From Chlorobaculum parvum (GTDB taxonomy: Bacteria; Bacteroidota; Chlorobiia; Chlorobiales; Chlorobiaceae), in NCBI GenBank assembly GCA_011372505.1, contig DRSQ01000231.1, positions 1 through 37,575 on the forward strand: 37,575 nucleotides of DNA. Direction: 5' to 3'. The translations under genes were made by a program, and so were the position numbers. Of this stretch, positions 19,128 to 29,595 are shown piece after piece. Every line of letters starts with the position of its first letter. Position 1 is the first letter of the stretch. The notes below the pieces were generated by a model that did not search any database, was not told the origin of the DNA, and saw only the letters and a program-made list of their open reading frames with translations.

Positions 19128-19877
19128 ATGAAGCAGGGTTTTTTTACGGCGATACTGATTGTGGTAACTTATTCGGTCTCTCTTGGATTCTATGTCTGGA
19201 TGGGCACGACACCACCGGATTCGATGTTCCACGCGCTTTGGAAGGGCGGGCCGATTGTGTCGGTGCTCATGGCACTTATCCTGATGGTCATTGCCTACGT
19301 GGTCGAGCGGATCGTTGCGCTGAACAAGGCTTCGGGCAAGGGGAACATCACCGAGTTCGTGCAGAACCTCAAACAGGACATCGATGCGGGCGCGGTCGAT
19401 CAGGCCATTTCCCGCTGCGACGATCACCAGAGCTCGCTTGCGGCAGTGATGCGGGCAGTGCTCGACCGTTACAAGATGCTGGCCGTGCAGAACGTGACTG
19501 ACCGTGAAAAGCGCATCAGCGAGATGGAGAAGGCTGTCGAGGAGGCGACCGTCATGGAGATGCCGCTGCTCGAAAAGAACCTCGTGGCCATTTCGACTAT
19601 CGCCTCGATCTCTACCATGGTTGGCCTGCTCGGCACTACGCTTGGCATGATCCGCGCCTTCGCAGCGATGGCCACCAGCGGCGCGCCAGACGCCGTTCAG
19701 CTCTCGCTCGGCATCTCCGAGGCGCTCTTCAACACGGCGCTCGGCATTCTCGGCGGTATCATGGGCATTGTGACCTACAATGTGTTTACCAACCGGGTTG
19801 ACAAGTTCAGCTACCAGATCGACGAGGCGGCGTTCTACATCATCCAGACCCTCGGCACGGGCAAATCGCAAGCGTGA
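19128..19877 (+). CDS. exbB: MotA/TolQ/ExbB proton channel family protein
   Basis: TM segments and conserved LVAISTIASISTMVGLLGTTLGMIRAFAAMATSGAPDAVQLSLGISEALFNTALGILGGIMGIV. Confidence 0.9.
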   Translation: MKQGFFTAILIVVTYSVSLGFYVWMGTTPPDSMFHALWKGGPIVSVLMALILMVIAYVVERIVALNKASGKGNITEFVQNLKQDIDAGAVDQAISRCDDHQSSLAAVMRAVLDRYKMLAVQNVTDREKRISEMEKAVEEATVMEMPLLEKNLVAISTIASISTMVGLLGTTLGMIRAFAAMATSGAPDAVQLSLGISEALFNTALGILGGIMGIVTYNVFTNRVDKFSYQIDEAAFYIIQTLGTGKSQA

Positions 19878-19885
19878 GGTAACCC

Positions 19886-20419
19886 ATGTCCAGGATCAAG
19901 CGAAAAAGGGTCGGCTTCCGGATCGACATGACGCCGATGGTGGACGTGGCGTTTCTGTTGCTCACATTCTTCATGCTGACCACCAAGTTCAGGCCGCCGG
20001 AGGTGGTGCAGGTCGATCTGCCGTCGTCCCACTCCAACATGAAGCTGCCGGAGTCGGAGGTGCTGACCGTGACTGTTGCGGGCGATAACTCCTTTTACAT
20101 GGGGGTGTCGTCGCAGCCTGCCAGAGAGCGGCTGTTTGATTCGGTTATCCGGCAGAAGCTTCTGAACGGAGGAATGTCGCAAGCCGCCGTCGCCGATTCA
20201 CTGAAAAAGTTCAGATTGACCGATAGTTTCAGAATCGAGAGGGATGAGCTTACCCGTTACATTATGATGTCGCGTTTTGCCGATCAGCGGATGAGGCCGG
20301 TCATCAAGGCGGACAACAACGCCGATTACGAGTCGGTCAACTATGTCATCAAGGTGTTCAAGAAGATGAACCTGCTCAACTTCAACCTGGTGACCGTGCT
20401 CGAAAAGGAGGTTCGCTGA
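19886..20419 (+). CDS. exbD: ExbD/TolR family protein (copy 1)
   Basis: [28 protein letters not shown] motif directly downstream of exbB. Confidence 0.9.
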   Translation: MSRIKRKRVGFRIDMTPMVDVAFLLLTFFMLTTKFRPPEVVQVDLPSSHSNMKLPESEVLTVTVAGDNSFYMGVSSQPARERLFDSVIRQKLLNGGMSQAAVADSLKKFRLTDSFRIERDELTRYIMMSRFADQRMRPVIKADNNADYESVNYVIKVFKKMNLLNFNLVTVLEKEVR

Positions 20420-20422
20420 TAT

Positions 20423-20980
20423 ATGGGCATGGTTGATTCACCCGAACGGCGCGGCTCGAAACGGGGCAAACGCCAGCGCAAGAGGCTCGGATTCCGGCTC
20501 GACATGACGCCGATGGTGGACGTGGCGTTTCTGCTGCTCACCTTTTTCATGCTGACCACCACGTTTGCCAAGTCGAACACGATGGAGATCAACATTCCGC
20601 CGGAGAAGGGCGAAGTGTCTGTTGCCGAGCTGAACGTCATGACGCTCAGGGTGTCTGGTGACGGCTTTGCCTACTGGTCACTCGGTGAAGCATCGCCCCG
20701 TCAGGTGCCGTTGTATGACAAGGGCGCCGCGCGCTTTTCACTCAGTCGTGAGCTGCGGCAGGCGCTGCGGCAGGAGTTCGCGCGAAACAACAAGCTGGTG
20801 ATCGTCGTTCGCATCAGCGACAAGGCAAAATACAAGTCGCTGGTCGATATTATCGACGAGTTCAACCTGATGAAAATTGACCGCTTCAGCCTCGATGATT
20901 TTACCGATCAGGACGAGGCTGCAATCAAGGCTGCCTCCCACCAGGCCGTGCTGGAGCACGCCGCGGGCAAAGGCGCGTGA
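20423..20980 (+). CDS. exbD: ExbD/TolR family protein (copy 2)
   Basis: [28 protein letters not shown] motif, 3-nt gap from copy 1. Confidence 0.9.
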   Translation: MGMVDSPERRGSKRGKRQRKRLGFRLDMTPMVDVAFLLLTFFMLTTTFAKSNTMEINIPPEKGEVSVAELNVMTLRVSGDGFAYWSLGEASPRQVPLYDKGAARFSLSRELRQALRQEFARNNKLVIVVRISDKAKYKSLVDIIDEFNLMKIDRFSLDDFTDQDEAAIKAASHQAVLEHAAGKGA

Positions 20981-21011
20981 GCAGGAACAAGACAAGAGAG
21001 GAGTACGGATC

Positions 21012-21833
21012 GTGTCATCCAAGTCGTCCAAATTGAAATCAATCCACGAGGATGCGGCCCGCAAGGTGCAGCGCTGGACCTTCCGCGAGCAGTTTCTCGA
21101 TACCGACCGGTTGCGTCATATCAATTACGGTAACCTGACGTTGCGTCGTGAAGCGCATTTTTTTCTGACGCACGGGGTTGTGGTGTCGGTGCTGGCGTTA
21201 ATGCTTTTCTGGCTGGTCAGCGCGAACTGGAACCGCCTTTTGGGCTTTACCGGCATGTTCGGATCGTCTGAACCGGAGACGGTTCAGTGCTACGAAATCG
21301 TCACCAACGTGACGCAGCTTCCGCCGCCGCCCCCGATCGCGCCTCCCCCACCGCCTCCGCCGGTACAGAAGGCCGAGGCTCCAGTCAAGGCTCCACCGAA
21401 TGTCGGCAAGATCAAAAAGGTAGCCGAAGCGCCACCCGAGCAGACCTTCGCCACGCAGGAGGAGATCAGGCAGGCTATACAACAGGATGCAAGCGGTCAG
21501 GACGGGGGGTGCGCAGGTGGAACAGGCACGGTGGTCGAGTTCGTCAACTGCCAGACCCCACCGACAGTGGTCAGCATCCCGAGCCTGATGTATCCCGAAA
21601 TGGCCCGGATCGCCGGCATCGAAGGCCGCGTCTTCGTGCGCGTACTCATCAGCGAAGAGGGGCGAGCGATGAAAGCCGATGTGGTCAAGCGCATTCCCTC
21701 GGACTGCTCGATGTTCGACAAAGAGGCGATCCGCATCGCGATGAAAACCAAATACACGCCAGGAGTTCAGAATGGCCGCAATGTGAGGGTCTGGATGACC
21801 ATCCCGGTGAGGTTTACGCTGCGGGGAAGGTGA
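21012..21833 (+). CDS. tonB: TonB family energy transducer
   Basis: N-terminal TM, proline-rich LPPPPPIAPPPPPPPVQKAEAPVKAPP, C-terminal TonB domain PSLMYPEMARIAGIEGRVFVRVLISEEG; GTG at 21012 after AGAGAGGAG. Confidence 0.88.
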   Translation: MSSKSSKLKSIHEDAARKVQRWTFREQFLDTDRLRHINYGNLTLRREAHFFLTHGVVVSVLALMLFWLVSANWNRLLGFTGMFGSSEPETVQCYEIVTNVTQLPPPPPIAPPPPPPPVQKAEAPVKAPPNVGKIKKVAEAPPEQTFATQEEIRQAIQQDASGQDGGCAGGTGTVVEFVNCQTPPTVVSIPSLMYPEMARIAGIEGRVFVRVLISEEGRAMKADVVKRIPSDCSMFDKEAIRIAMKTKYTPGVQNGRNVRVWMTIPVRFTLRGR

Positions 21834-21888
21834 GGGAAGTTGATAATGGATAGTTGACAGTTGTAGGGAGGGAGAGCTTTGTAGGGGA

Positions 21889-21925
21889 AGGCACGGGAGC
21901 CTGCCCGCACGGGGAGTTACGTAAT
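21889..21925. repeat. REP-like GC-rich element TGTAGGGG...GCCTGCCC
   Basis: Resembles the element at 6097-6127 (reverse complement TGTAGGGGCTGGCCTCGCGCCTGCCC). Confidence 0.45.
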
Positions 21926-21997
21926 GTTGGGGTACAGGCAGAAGAAGGGCGAACACGCAGGATCGCCCCGACGAAGATGGTGGTTTGTTGGCGGTCA

Positions 21998-22033
21998 GAT
22001 CGGCCAGATCGGCCAGATCGGACGGATTTGACT
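21998..22033. repeat. 9-bp tandem array GATCGGCCA GATCGGCCA GATCGGACG GATTTGACT
   Basis: Four consecutive nonamers starting with GAT. Confidence 0.75.
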
Positions 22034-22311
22034 TATTTCCCCTTCCCCCGCCAGAAGATCGCGAAGAGAATCCACAAGTACGCGCCTACAAGCATAAACG
22101 GTGCAATGCCGAGCGCAAAAAAGCCGTCAACCTCTTTTTCGATATACATGACGGCGTAGCTCAGGGCGAGCACGGCTGCGCCAAGCGCGATGAAGAGGTA
22201 GTTCATCGCGCTGAGGGGCATGGTGGCAGGCACTGGTTTGGCGACAGGCGGCTTCTGCTTTGCCGCTTCGGCCTTGGTCTTACGCCTGTTTTTCTTCGCT
22301 GAAGATGGCAT
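22033..22311 (-). CDS. Small membrane protein with two predicted TM segments (DUF3098-like?)
   Basis: Lys/Ala-rich N-terminus then [53 protein letters not shown]; start overlaps the argD 3' end. Confidence 0.6.
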   Translation of the reverse strand: MPSSAKKNRRKTKAEAAKQKPPVAKPVPATMPLSAMNYLFIALGAAVLALSYAVMYIEKEVDGFFALGIAPFMLVGAYLWILFAIFWRGKGK

Positions 22312-23482
22312 CGAGCGTATCTAGACAGAGTTGCGCCTCCTCCTTGCTGATCGACAGCGGCGGAAGCAGGCGGATGACGTTCTGGCTGGTGGCATTGACC
22401 AGCACGTTTCTTTTCAGCGCCTCATCGACATAGTACTTCGCTTCGCGGTTGACCGTGATGCCGATCATGAGGCCGTACTGGCGAATTTCGAGAATCTGCG
22501 CGTGCTTTTCGGCCATCTTCTCGAACGTCGCGCGCATCATCGCGCCGGTTTCGGTGGCGTTCTCCATGAGTTTGTCCTCGTGAATCGCTTCGATCATGGC
22601 CAGACCCGCTGCGCAGGCGACCGGGTTGCCGCCGAACGTCGTGCCGTGGCTGCCGGGCGTGAAGACCTCGGCGACCTTGTCGCAGCCGATCACCGCGCCG
22701 AGCGGCAGGCCGCCGCCGAGCGGCTTGGCCGCGCAGACGAGATCTGGCTGGAGGTCGAACGGCATGTAGCTGAAGAAGTTGCCTGTGCGGCCGCATCCGG
22801 CCTGAATCTCGTCAGCCACGATGAGGAAGTCGTGCTCCGCCGCCAGCCCTTTCAGGCGTGCGATGAAGGCTTCGCTCACCTTGTGGATGCCGCCCTCGCC
22901 CTGCACAAATTCGACGAACACCGCCGCCGTGCGGCTGGATACCTTGCGTTCGAGATCGTCGATGTCGTTAAAGTCGATCATGCCGGTTTCGGGCACGAGT
23001 GGCTCGAAGCCGCCGACGTATTTCGGCTTGGCGGTCAGCGAGAGCGCGCCGTAGGTTCTGCCGTGGAAGCAGTTGGTCAGCGAGAGCACCTGCGTTTTCG
23101 ATGTGTCGCCATTGCGGGCGGCGAATCTTCTCGCCAGCTTGATGGCAGCCTCGATCGCCTCGGTGCCGCTGTTGCAGAAGAAGACCTTCGACATCCCTGA
23201 AATCTCCAGAAGCTTTGCGGCAAGGTCGAACTGCGGCTTCTGCATGAAGAGGTTCGAGACGTGGATGTATTTGGCCGCCTGCTCGGTGATGGCGTGTTCG
23301 AGGCGCTGGTCGCCGTAGCCGATGGCGTTGACGCCGATACCGGCGATCATGTCGAGGTAGCGGTCGCCTTCGGTGGTGTAGAAGAACGATCCTTTGCCGT
23401 AAGCGATGTGGAGCGGCAGCCTTGCGTAGTTGTGGAAAAAGAGCTGCTGTTCGGTTTCAAGATTTATTGCTGGTGTCTTCAT
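22280..23482 (-). CDS. argD: Acetylornithine aminotransferase / class III aminotransferase
   Basis: [80 protein letters not shown]. Confidence 0.9.
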   Translation of the reverse strand: MKTPAINLETEQQLFFHNYARLPLHIAYGKGSFFYTTEGDRYLDMIAGIGVNAIGYGDQRLEHAITEQAAKYIHVSNLFMQKPQFDLAAKLLEISGMSKVFFCNSGTEAIEAAIKLARRFAARNGDTSKTQVLSLTNCFHGRTYGALSLTAKPKYVGGFEPLVPETGMIDFNDIDDLERKVSSRTAAVFVEFVQGEGGIHKVSEAFIARLKGLAAEHDFLIVADEIQAGCGRTGNFFSYMPFDLQPDLVCAAKPLGGGLPLGAVIGCDKVAEVFTPGSHGTTFGGNPVACAAGLAMIEAIHEDKLMENATETGAMMRATFEKMAEKHAQILEIRQYGLMIGITVNREAKYYVDEALKRNVLVNATSQNVIRLLPPLSISKEEAQLCLDTLDAIFSEEKQA

Positions 23483-23621
23483 CGTTATGATTAGGTTCAG
23501 AATTTGTGCTTGCGGTTGCACTTATTTGCTTGTAAAATCATAGCTTTCGTTCGATTCTCTAAATTCGGATTGCAGTCGAATCGGTATTGCCGTTTCGTTA
23601 CTCCTGCTTATCCTCCTCGCC

Positions 23622-23846
23622 TCAGCGCTGACGGATGACGCTTCGTATCGCTCGCCAGATGCCGTAGGCTCCCAGAAGCGCCGAGTACCAGAGCAGGTCG
23701 CGTCCATCCTTGCCGGTCATCCCGGAAGCGTACCAGGCAATATACGCTGCGAGCCCCAGAAATGTCACGGAAAGCAGCGCGTCGAGCGCCTTGATGAGCG
23801 ACTGGGGACGCTGGTCTCCGGGCGACTTTTCAGGATGAAGAGTCAT
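23622..23846 (-). CDS. Small membrane protein, unknown function
   Basis: MTLHPEKSPGDQRPQSLIKALDALLSVTFLGLAAYIAWYASG...LLWYSALLGAYGIWRAIRS; ATG overlaps the ndh 3' end (coupled). Confidence 0.55.
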   Translation of the reverse strand: MTLHPEKSPGDQRPQSLIKALDALLSVTFLGLAAYIAWYASGMTGKDGRDLLWYSALLGAYGIWRAIRSVIRQR

Positions 23847-25170
23847 CGTCACAGCCCTGTTTCTTTTCCCGGTAGAAGCGCCAGTCACGGTTGACGATCA
23901 GCCGCGCACCGTAGCCGAAGGTGAAGTACGACCAGGCCCACTGCATCAGCACGAAGACGCGGTGCCGGAAGGTCGAGAGGTAGTAGATGTGCACCAGCAG
24001 CCAGGTGAACCAGGCGAAGGCGCCGTTGATTTTCAGGTTGCCGATTTCGACAATCGCCTTGTTTCGCCCGATGGTGGCCATTTGCCCCTTGTCGCGGTAT
24101 TTGAACGGCTTGCGCGGCCTGCCCTTGATGTCGTTCAGGATCGTCTTGCCGATGGCGTTGCCCTCCTGCATGGCCACCGGAGCGATGCCCGGCAGGGTGG
24201 CTCCGTTTTCCAGCATGAAGCAGGCCTGATCGCCTCCGGCGAATACTTCAGGGTGACCCGGCAGGCTAAGGTCGTTTTCAATCACGATCCGGTCGCTGCG
24301 GTCGGTTTCGACGCCCATCATCCGCCCGAGGTCGGAGGCCTTGATGCCTGCCGCCCAGAGCGCCGTGGCCGCCTCGATGCGCTCGCGTCCGATCTGCACG
24401 CCATCGGCATCGACGTCACTGACCATGCTCGAGGTCCACACCTGCACGCCGAGCTTCTCCAGCTCGCGGGTCGCCTTGCTCGACAGCTCGGGAGCGAAGG
24501 TGCCGAGGATGCGTTCGGCGGCTTCGACGATGAAGATGCGGGTGAGCTTCGGATCGATGTTCCGGTAGAACTTCGAGAGGGTGTAGCGGCTCATTTCGCC
24601 TATGGAGCCGGCTAGCTCGACGCCGGTGGGGCCGCCGCCCACGATGACGAAGGTGAGCTGCTTTTTGCGCTCTTTCGGATCTTTGGTGCGTTCGGCAGCT
24701 TCGTAAGCCTCCATCACCCGGCGGCGAATCTCGGAGGCCTGGGCGAGGGTTTTCAGACCGGGGGCGTGCTCCTCCCAGCCGTTGTTGCCGAAGTAGTGGT
24801 GCTGCGCTCCGCAGGCGAGCACCAGATAGTCGTACTCGACATCGCCGAAATCGGTGATCACCTTGCGCTGTTCGAGATCGACGTTGGTCACCATGCCTTT
24901 GAAGACGGTGACGTTATGGTTGTCGGCCAGCATGTTCCGGAGCGGTGTGGCGATGTCGCCCTCGCCGAGCGCGGCCATCGCGACCTGGTAGATCAGCGGC
25001 TGGAAGAGGTGGTAGTTCTTTTTGTCGATAAGGATTACTTCGACATCCTTTTTATTACTCAGTATTCTGGCGGCGTTCAGGCCGGTAAAGCCTCCGCCGA
25101 CGATTACAACCTTTTTTTTCATCTCTTCCGGGGTTCTCGTATTCACATAGGTCTTGGTGCGGGCATTCAT
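23830..25170 (-). CDS. ndh: Type II NADH dehydrogenase (FAD-dependent pyridine nucleotide-disulfide oxidoreductase)
   Basis: KKVVIVGGGFTGLNAARILS, FQPLIYQVAMAALGEGDIATPLR, FVIVGGGPTGVELAGSIGEM, ALWAAGIKASDLG, VFAGGDQA. Confidence 0.9.
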   Translation of the reverse strand: MNARTKTYVNTRTPEEMKKKVVIVGGGFTGLNAARILSNKKDVEVILIDKKNYHLFQPLIYQVAMAALGEGDIATPLRNMLADNHNVTVFKGMVTNVDLEQRKVITDFGDVEYDYLVLACGAQHHYFGNNGWEEHAPGLKTLAQASEIRRRVMEAYEAAERTKDPKERKKQLTFVIVGGGPTGVELAGSIGEMSRYTLSKFYRNIDPKLTRIFIVEAAERILGTFAPELSSKATRELEKLGVQVWTSSMVSDVDADGVQIGRERIEAATALWAAGIKASDLGRMMGVETDRSDRIVIENDLSLPGHPEVFAGGDQACFMLENGATLPGIAPVAMQEGNAIGKTILNDIKGRPRKPFKYRDKGQMATIGRNKAIVEIGNLKINGAFAWFTWLLVHIYYLSTFRHRVFVLMQWAWSYFTFGYGARLIVNRDWRFYREKKQGCDDDSSS

Positions 25171-25299
25171 GTTAAGAATCGTCGCCAGCAGTCTGGCTAA
25201 AGTAATGATACCCTCATCGTGCGCAAACTCTGGAAAGTAATAAAAAAGCGACGGAAATTACTATTGCCGTTACCCAAGCGTCACCGGTAGCAAGGAGCT

Positions 25300-25803
25300 T
25301 CAGCTCAGCTTGTCGATGATCGGCGCGTGGGCTGGGAAGAGTGCGAGCAGTTTTTCGCGGTCGGCAAAGGTGAAGTCATGAAAATCGAAGCCAGGGGCGA
25401 CAACGCAGCTCACGAGGACGTATGTACCGGGATCGTCCGATTTGGTAAGGCTCGCGCCAAACCAGCTTTCTGCAGGTACCCACGAGTGAAGCACCTGCCC
25501 GGCATCCGGATCGTAGCCAAGCGTGAACGACGACGGTTCGCCAGCTTCGGGAAAGCTGTGCACTTCGAGCGGCGAGCCGGTGTGGAAGTACCACTGCTCG
25601 TCGGAGTGGATGCGGTGCAGCCGGGAGCGGTCGCCGTGTTCGAGCAGGTAGTAGATTGAGGTCGCGTAGCTTCGCGCGGAGCCGAACGGCCCGGCTCCGC
25701 TAAAGTCGTACTGACCTTCGCCGCGGTAGGTTTCGCGGTACCAGCCCCCTTCGGGGTGGCGTTCGAGCCGGAGCCGGTCGATCCAGAACTCAGCCGTTCG
25801 CAC
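25300..25803 (-). CDS. Cupin domain protein, DUF985 family
   Basis: [19 protein letters not shown]...[39 protein letters not shown] at 25803 gives a short coupling overlap with purE. Confidence 0.8.
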   Translation of the reverse strand: MRTAEFWIDRLRLERHPEGGWYRETYRGEGQYDFSGAGPFGSARSYATSIYYLLEHGDRSRLHRIHSDEQWYFHTGSPLEVHSFPEAGEPSSFTLGYDPDAGQVLHSWVPAESWFGASLTKSDDPGTYVLVSCVVAPGFDFHDFTFADREKLLALFPAHAPIIDKLS

Positions 25804-26353
25804 GGAGCTTTTCTCGGATTTTGGCGGTTTTCTGGCGCGAGGCTTCGGCAAGGCCCTGGCGGTGCTCGGTGAACTTTTGCATCAGCGCGTCGTCGCAGAG
25901 GGCAAGCATCTGCACGGCGAGCAGCGCAGCGTTACGGGCGTTGTCGATGCCGACCGTGGCCACGGGGATTCCGGCGGGCATCTGCACGATGGCGTAGAGC
26001 GAGTCCTGGCCGCTGAGCTTCTTGTTGAAGATCGGCACGCCGATAACCGGCAGGGGAGTCATCGCCGCAGTGACACCCGGCAGATGCGCCGCGCTACCCG
26101 CACCGGCGATGATCGTCTTCAGGCCGCGTTCACGGGCAGACGAGGCATATGCTTCGAGGTCCCCCGGCGTGCGGTGTGCCGAGATGACCGACATTTCAAA
26201 CGGAATATCGAACTCGTCGAGCACCGCAGCCGCCTCTTTCATGATGTCGAAATCGGAATCGGATCCCATCAGGATGCCGACCAGCGGTTCCTGCGCGTCA
26301 GTTGATGGTGGTGTCATGGATAAAAAAATAAAATGCCGACCGCATGGAATCAT
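25790..26353 (-). CDS. purE: 5-(carboxyamino)imidazole ribonucleotide mutase
   Basis: [24 protein letters not shown]...[13 protein letters not shown]...[27 protein letters not shown]. Confidence 0.95.
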   Translation of the reverse strand: MIPCGRHFIFLSMTPPSTDAQEPLVGILMGSDSDFDIMKEAAAVLDEFDIPFEMSVISAHRTPGDLEAYASSARERGLKTIIAGAGSAAHLPGVTAAMTPLPVIGVPIFNKKLSGQDSLYAIVQMPAGIPVATVGIDNARNAALLAVQMLALCDDALMQKFTEHRQGLAEASRQKTAKIREKLRANG

Positions 26354-26458
26354 GATCCCTTGGTGCAGCCGGTTGAAGTTTGAGGGCTATGAATTCGCGG
26401 AGTTTTTGTATTTTCCCCAGTGAAATAGAAAAAATAACACTTGTCGAGGAAGAATACA

Positions 26459-27886
26459 ATGACAACAGACGTTGCAAAACTCGCTCTGAAGTACAGCAAT
26501 CCCGGCCCCCGTTACACCAGCTACCCGACAATTCCGTCGTGGAGCGCGGATGGCGTGAGCCAGGAGCAGTGGAAAGAGGCCATGGTCAAAGGTTTCAACG
26601 AAAGTAACGAAACCTCTGGAATCAGCATGTACATCCACATTCCGTTCTGCGAGAACTACTGCTACTTCTGCGGTTGCAACGCTCATCGCACCACCGATCA
26701 TTCGTTCGAGAAACCCTACATCGATGCGCTCATCAAAGAGTGGCAGATGTATCTCGATGTGTTCCCCGGCACGCTCAATGTCAAGGAACTGCACATCGGT
26801 GGCGGCACGCCTACCTTCCTCAGCCCCGAAAATCTCATCCGCCTTGTCGATACCATGTTCAAGGATGTTAACAAGATGGATGACTACATCTTCAGCTTTG
26901 AGACCAATCCCCGCTCGACTACCCGCGAGCACCTCGAAGCGCTCTATAGTGTCGGCTTCCGCCGCATGAGCTTTGGCATCCAGGACTTCGACCCGGTTGT
27001 GCAGGAGGAGATCAATCGCCCGCAATCCTTCGAGCTGGTCAAGGAGAAGATCGACATGGCTCGCGAAATCGGTTTCAACTCAGTCAACTTCGACCTTGTC
27101 TATGGTCTGCCCAAGCAGACGCTCGCCACGGTGACCGACACCATTCAGAAGGTGATGGAGCTGCGTCCCGACCGCCTCGCCTTCTACGGCTACGGCCACA
27201 ACCCGCACCTTTACGAAGGTCAGCGCCGTTTCAAGGAGGAGGATCTTCCGGTGGGCGACGTCAAGCAGGAGCTCTACGACAAGGGCCGCGCGATGCTTGA
27301 GTCGATCGGCTACCACGAAATCGGCATGGACCACTTCGCCATCGAGGGCGATGCGCTCTATGAAGCGATGAAAAACGGCACGCTGCACCGTAACTTCATG
27401 GGTTACACCGAGAACACCACCCAGATGATGATCGCCCTCGGCGCTTCGTCGATCAGCGATACCTGGTACGCCTTCGCGCAGAACGAGCGCACCGACGGCC
27501 GCTACGTCGAGGAGGTCAACAAGGGGCGCTTTCCGATCATGCGTGGCCACCTCCTGGCCGACGAGGATCTGGTGCTTCGCCGCCACATCCTGAACCTCAT
27601 GTGCCGCCTGGAGACCTCGTGGGAAGACCCGAAGCTCCACACCGACGAGCTGGACGTCGCCCGCTACCGCCTCAAAGACATGGAGAACGACGGCATCGTC
27701 GAGCTCAGCGACAAGGGGGTGAAGGTGACCGAAATCGGCGTACCGTTCCTCAGGAACATCTGCATGGCCTTCGACGCACACCTCTGGCGCTCCGACAGCC
27801 TCTCGAAGGCGTACAACGTGTCGCGAGACATCCAGAAAGAGTACATCGAAAAGGCCCGCCAGGCCAAGCTTCAGCAGACAAGCTGA
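26459..27886 (+). CDS. hemN: Oxygen-independent coproporphyrinogen III oxidase (radical SAM)
   Basis: [26 protein letters not shown] (CxxxCxxC), [29 protein letters not shown] at 26459 after GAGGAAG. Confidence 0.95.
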   Translation: MTTDVAKLALKYSNPGPRYTSYPTIPSWSADGVSQEQWKEAMVKGFNESNETSGISMYIHIPFCENYCYFCGCNAHRTTDHSFEKPYIDALIKEWQMYLDVFPGTLNVKELHIGGGTPTFLSPENLIRLVDTMFKDVNKMDDYIFSFETNPRSTTREHLEALYSVGFRRMSFGIQDFDPVVQEEINRPQSFELVKEKIDMAREIGFNSVNFDLVYGLPKQTLATVTDTIQKVMELRPDRLAFYGYGHNPHLYEGQRRFKEEDLPVGDVKQELYDKGRAMLESIGYHEIGMDHFAIEGDALYEAMKNGTLHRNFMGYTENTTQMMIALGASSISDTWYAFAQNERTDGRYVEEVNKGRFPIMRGHLLADEDLVLRRHILNLMCRLETSWEDPKLHTDELDVARYRLKDMENDGIVELSDKGVKVTEIGVPFLRNICMAFDAHLWRSDSLSKAYNVSRDIQKEYIEKARQAKLQQTS

Positions 27887-27907
27887 ACTGTTACCGGTAA
27901 GATTTTT

Positions 27908-27938
27908 AAAGGGTGATCGTTTGGTCACCCTTTTTTTT
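27908..27938 (+). terminator. Rho-independent terminator after hemN
   Basis: AAGGGTGA-TCGTTTGG-TCACCCTT-TTTTTT. Confidence 0.88.
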
Positions 27939-27996
27939 GGCGCTGACCGTATGCACAGCACGATGACAAGGTAAAGACAAAGCAGATCAACAAACG

Positions 27997-29139
27997 ATGA
28001 CCAAACAAATCAAGACAGGATTTATCGGCAGCGGCTGGGCGCAGGTGGCGCAGGCTCCGGCCTTTTCGCTGATGGATGAAGTGGAACTCGCGGCAGTCGC
28101 CAGCCCGACCGAACGGCGGCGCAAGAAGTTTCAGGATCGTTTCGGCATTCCGAAGGGGTACGCCGACTGGCGCGAGATGCTCGACGAGTGTCCGCTCGAT
28201 TTGGTGTGCGTCACCACGCCCACCTTTCTGCACGAGCCGATGGTGACCGGTGTGCTCGAAAAGGGCGTCGGCGTGCTCTGCGAAAAGCCCTTTGCGCTGA
28301 CCGTCGAGGAAGCCGAGCGGATGACGGCGCTGGCCAATCGTTCGCCAAATCTCGCTCTGATCGATCATCAGCTGCGCTTCCATCCTTCGGTCAGAACCAT
28401 GAAGCAGATGATCGACGGCGGTGAACTTGGCAAAATCTACGAGGTGCGCGCCGTGGTGAACCTCGCCTCGCGCAACCGGCCCGACATGGCGTGGTCGTGG
28501 TGGAGCGACGCCTCGAAAGGGGGCGGCGCGCTACGGGCGATCGGCTCGCACCTGATCGACCTGAACCGCTTCCTTATTGGCAAGATTTCCGAGGTCAGTT
28601 GCAACCTCTCGACCTCGATCCCCCAGCGCCCCGACCGTTCGGCAGAGGGCAGCACCCTGCCGGTCACCTCAGACGACAGTTTCGCCATGAGCATGACGTT
28701 CGGCCCTTCGTCTGTGGCGCTTGGCGCTTCATCGCTTATGCATGTGAGCACGGTGGGCTCCTATACCTGGTTTTCGCTCGAAGTGGTTGGCAGCCTCAAA
28801 ACTATCAGGCTCGATGGGGCTGGACGGCTTTGGGAGATCGTCAACAGTGAGGTCAAAGGCGGGCGAAGCCTCGTCGATGCGCCGCGCTGGAAACAGGTCG
28901 AGCCGATCCTTCCGTGGGACGAACTGGTGCTTCAGGAGAAGATCAAGCAGTCCTCGCTGGCTGTGCACGGCATTTTTGCCGTCGGCTTTGCCTTCCTCGC
29001 TCACCGCATCGTCAAGGCGCTCAAAACCAGTGAACGTACCATCGAGGATGCCGCCAGCTTCCACGACGGCCTCGCAATTCAGAAAATCATGCAGGCCGGT
29101 CTGGACTCCGATCGCGAGAAGCGCTGGATGAAGGTTTGA
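27997..29139 (+). CDS. Gfo/Idh/MocA family oxidoreductase
   Basis: [30 protein letters not shown]...[18 protein letters not shown]...[30 protein letters not shown]. Confidence 0.9.
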   Translation: MTKQIKTGFIGSGWAQVAQAPAFSLMDEVELAAVASPTERRRKKFQDRFGIPKGYADWREMLDECPLDLVCVTTPTFLHEPMVTGVLEKGVGVLCEKPFALTVEEAERMTALANRSPNLALIDHQLRFHPSVRTMKQMIDGGELGKIYEVRAVVNLASRNRPDMAWSWWSDASKGGGALRAIGSHLIDLNRFLIGKISEVSCNLSTSIPQRPDRSAEGSTLPVTSDDSFAMSMTFGPSSVALGASSLMHVSTVGSYTWFSLEVVGSLKTIRLDGAGRLWEIVNSEVKGGRSLVDAPRWKQVEPILPWDELVLQEKIKQSSLAVHGIFAVGFAFLAHRIVKALKTSERTIEDAASFHDGLAIQKIMQAGLDSDREKRWMKV

Positions 29140-29158
29140 CAGTGGATAATTGATGATG

Positions 29159-29188
29159 TAAGGGCGGGCCTGTGTGTCCGCCTTTTTT
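29159..29188 (+). terminator. Terminator-like hairpin after Gfo/Idh gene
   Basis: AAGGGCGG...CCGCCTTTTTT. Confidence 0.6.
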
Positions 29189-29215
29189 GGTTAACCTTTT
29201 TTTGAAGAATTAATT

Positions 29216-29536
29216 ATGGCTTGGGTGATGCTCTTTGTTGCCGGGCTGTTCGAGTGCGCCTGGGCGGTGGGGTTGAAATACTCTGAAGGATTCTCGTGTC
29301 CCATGCCTTCTGCATTGACCATTGCCGCGATGCTTGTCAGCTTCTGGTTGCTCTCGATGGCGATGAAAAGCGTGCCGGTTGGCACGGCTTACGCGGTCTG
29401 GACAGGCATTGGCGCAGCCAGGGTGGCGGTGGCCGGTATGCTGCTTTTCAATGAGCCGCGAGACCTGGCGCGGCTACTCTGTATTTTTCTGATTATCGCC
29501 GGAGTGGCAGGGTTACGGGTGCTTGCGGGGAAGTAG
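29216..29536 (+). CDS. sugE: Small multidrug resistance family protein, SugE/Gdx-like (guanidinium exporter type)
   Basis: [26 protein letters not shown]...[43 protein letters not shown]; strongly SugE-like. Confidence 0.88.
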   Translation: MAWVMLFVAGLFECAWAVGLKYSEGFSCPMPSALTIAAMLVSFWLLSMAMKSVPVGTAYAVWTGIGAARVAVAGMLLFNEPRDLARLLCIFLIIAGVAGLRVLAGK

Positions 29537-29595
29537 CCGGGAGTTGGGCTGATCGCTCTCTTTTCAATTATCCATTCTCAACTGTCAATTATCAA

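Noticed and set aside
20877-21011. N-terminal extension of the tonB ORF ([16 protein letters not shown]...)
   Set aside because: Overlaps exbD copy 2 out of frame; GTG 21012 with AGAGAGGAG upstream is the better start.
22331-23200. 289-aa + strand ORF opposite argD
   Set aside because: Shadow ORF.
27080-27961. 293-aa - strand ORF opposite hemN
   Set aside because: Shadow ORF.
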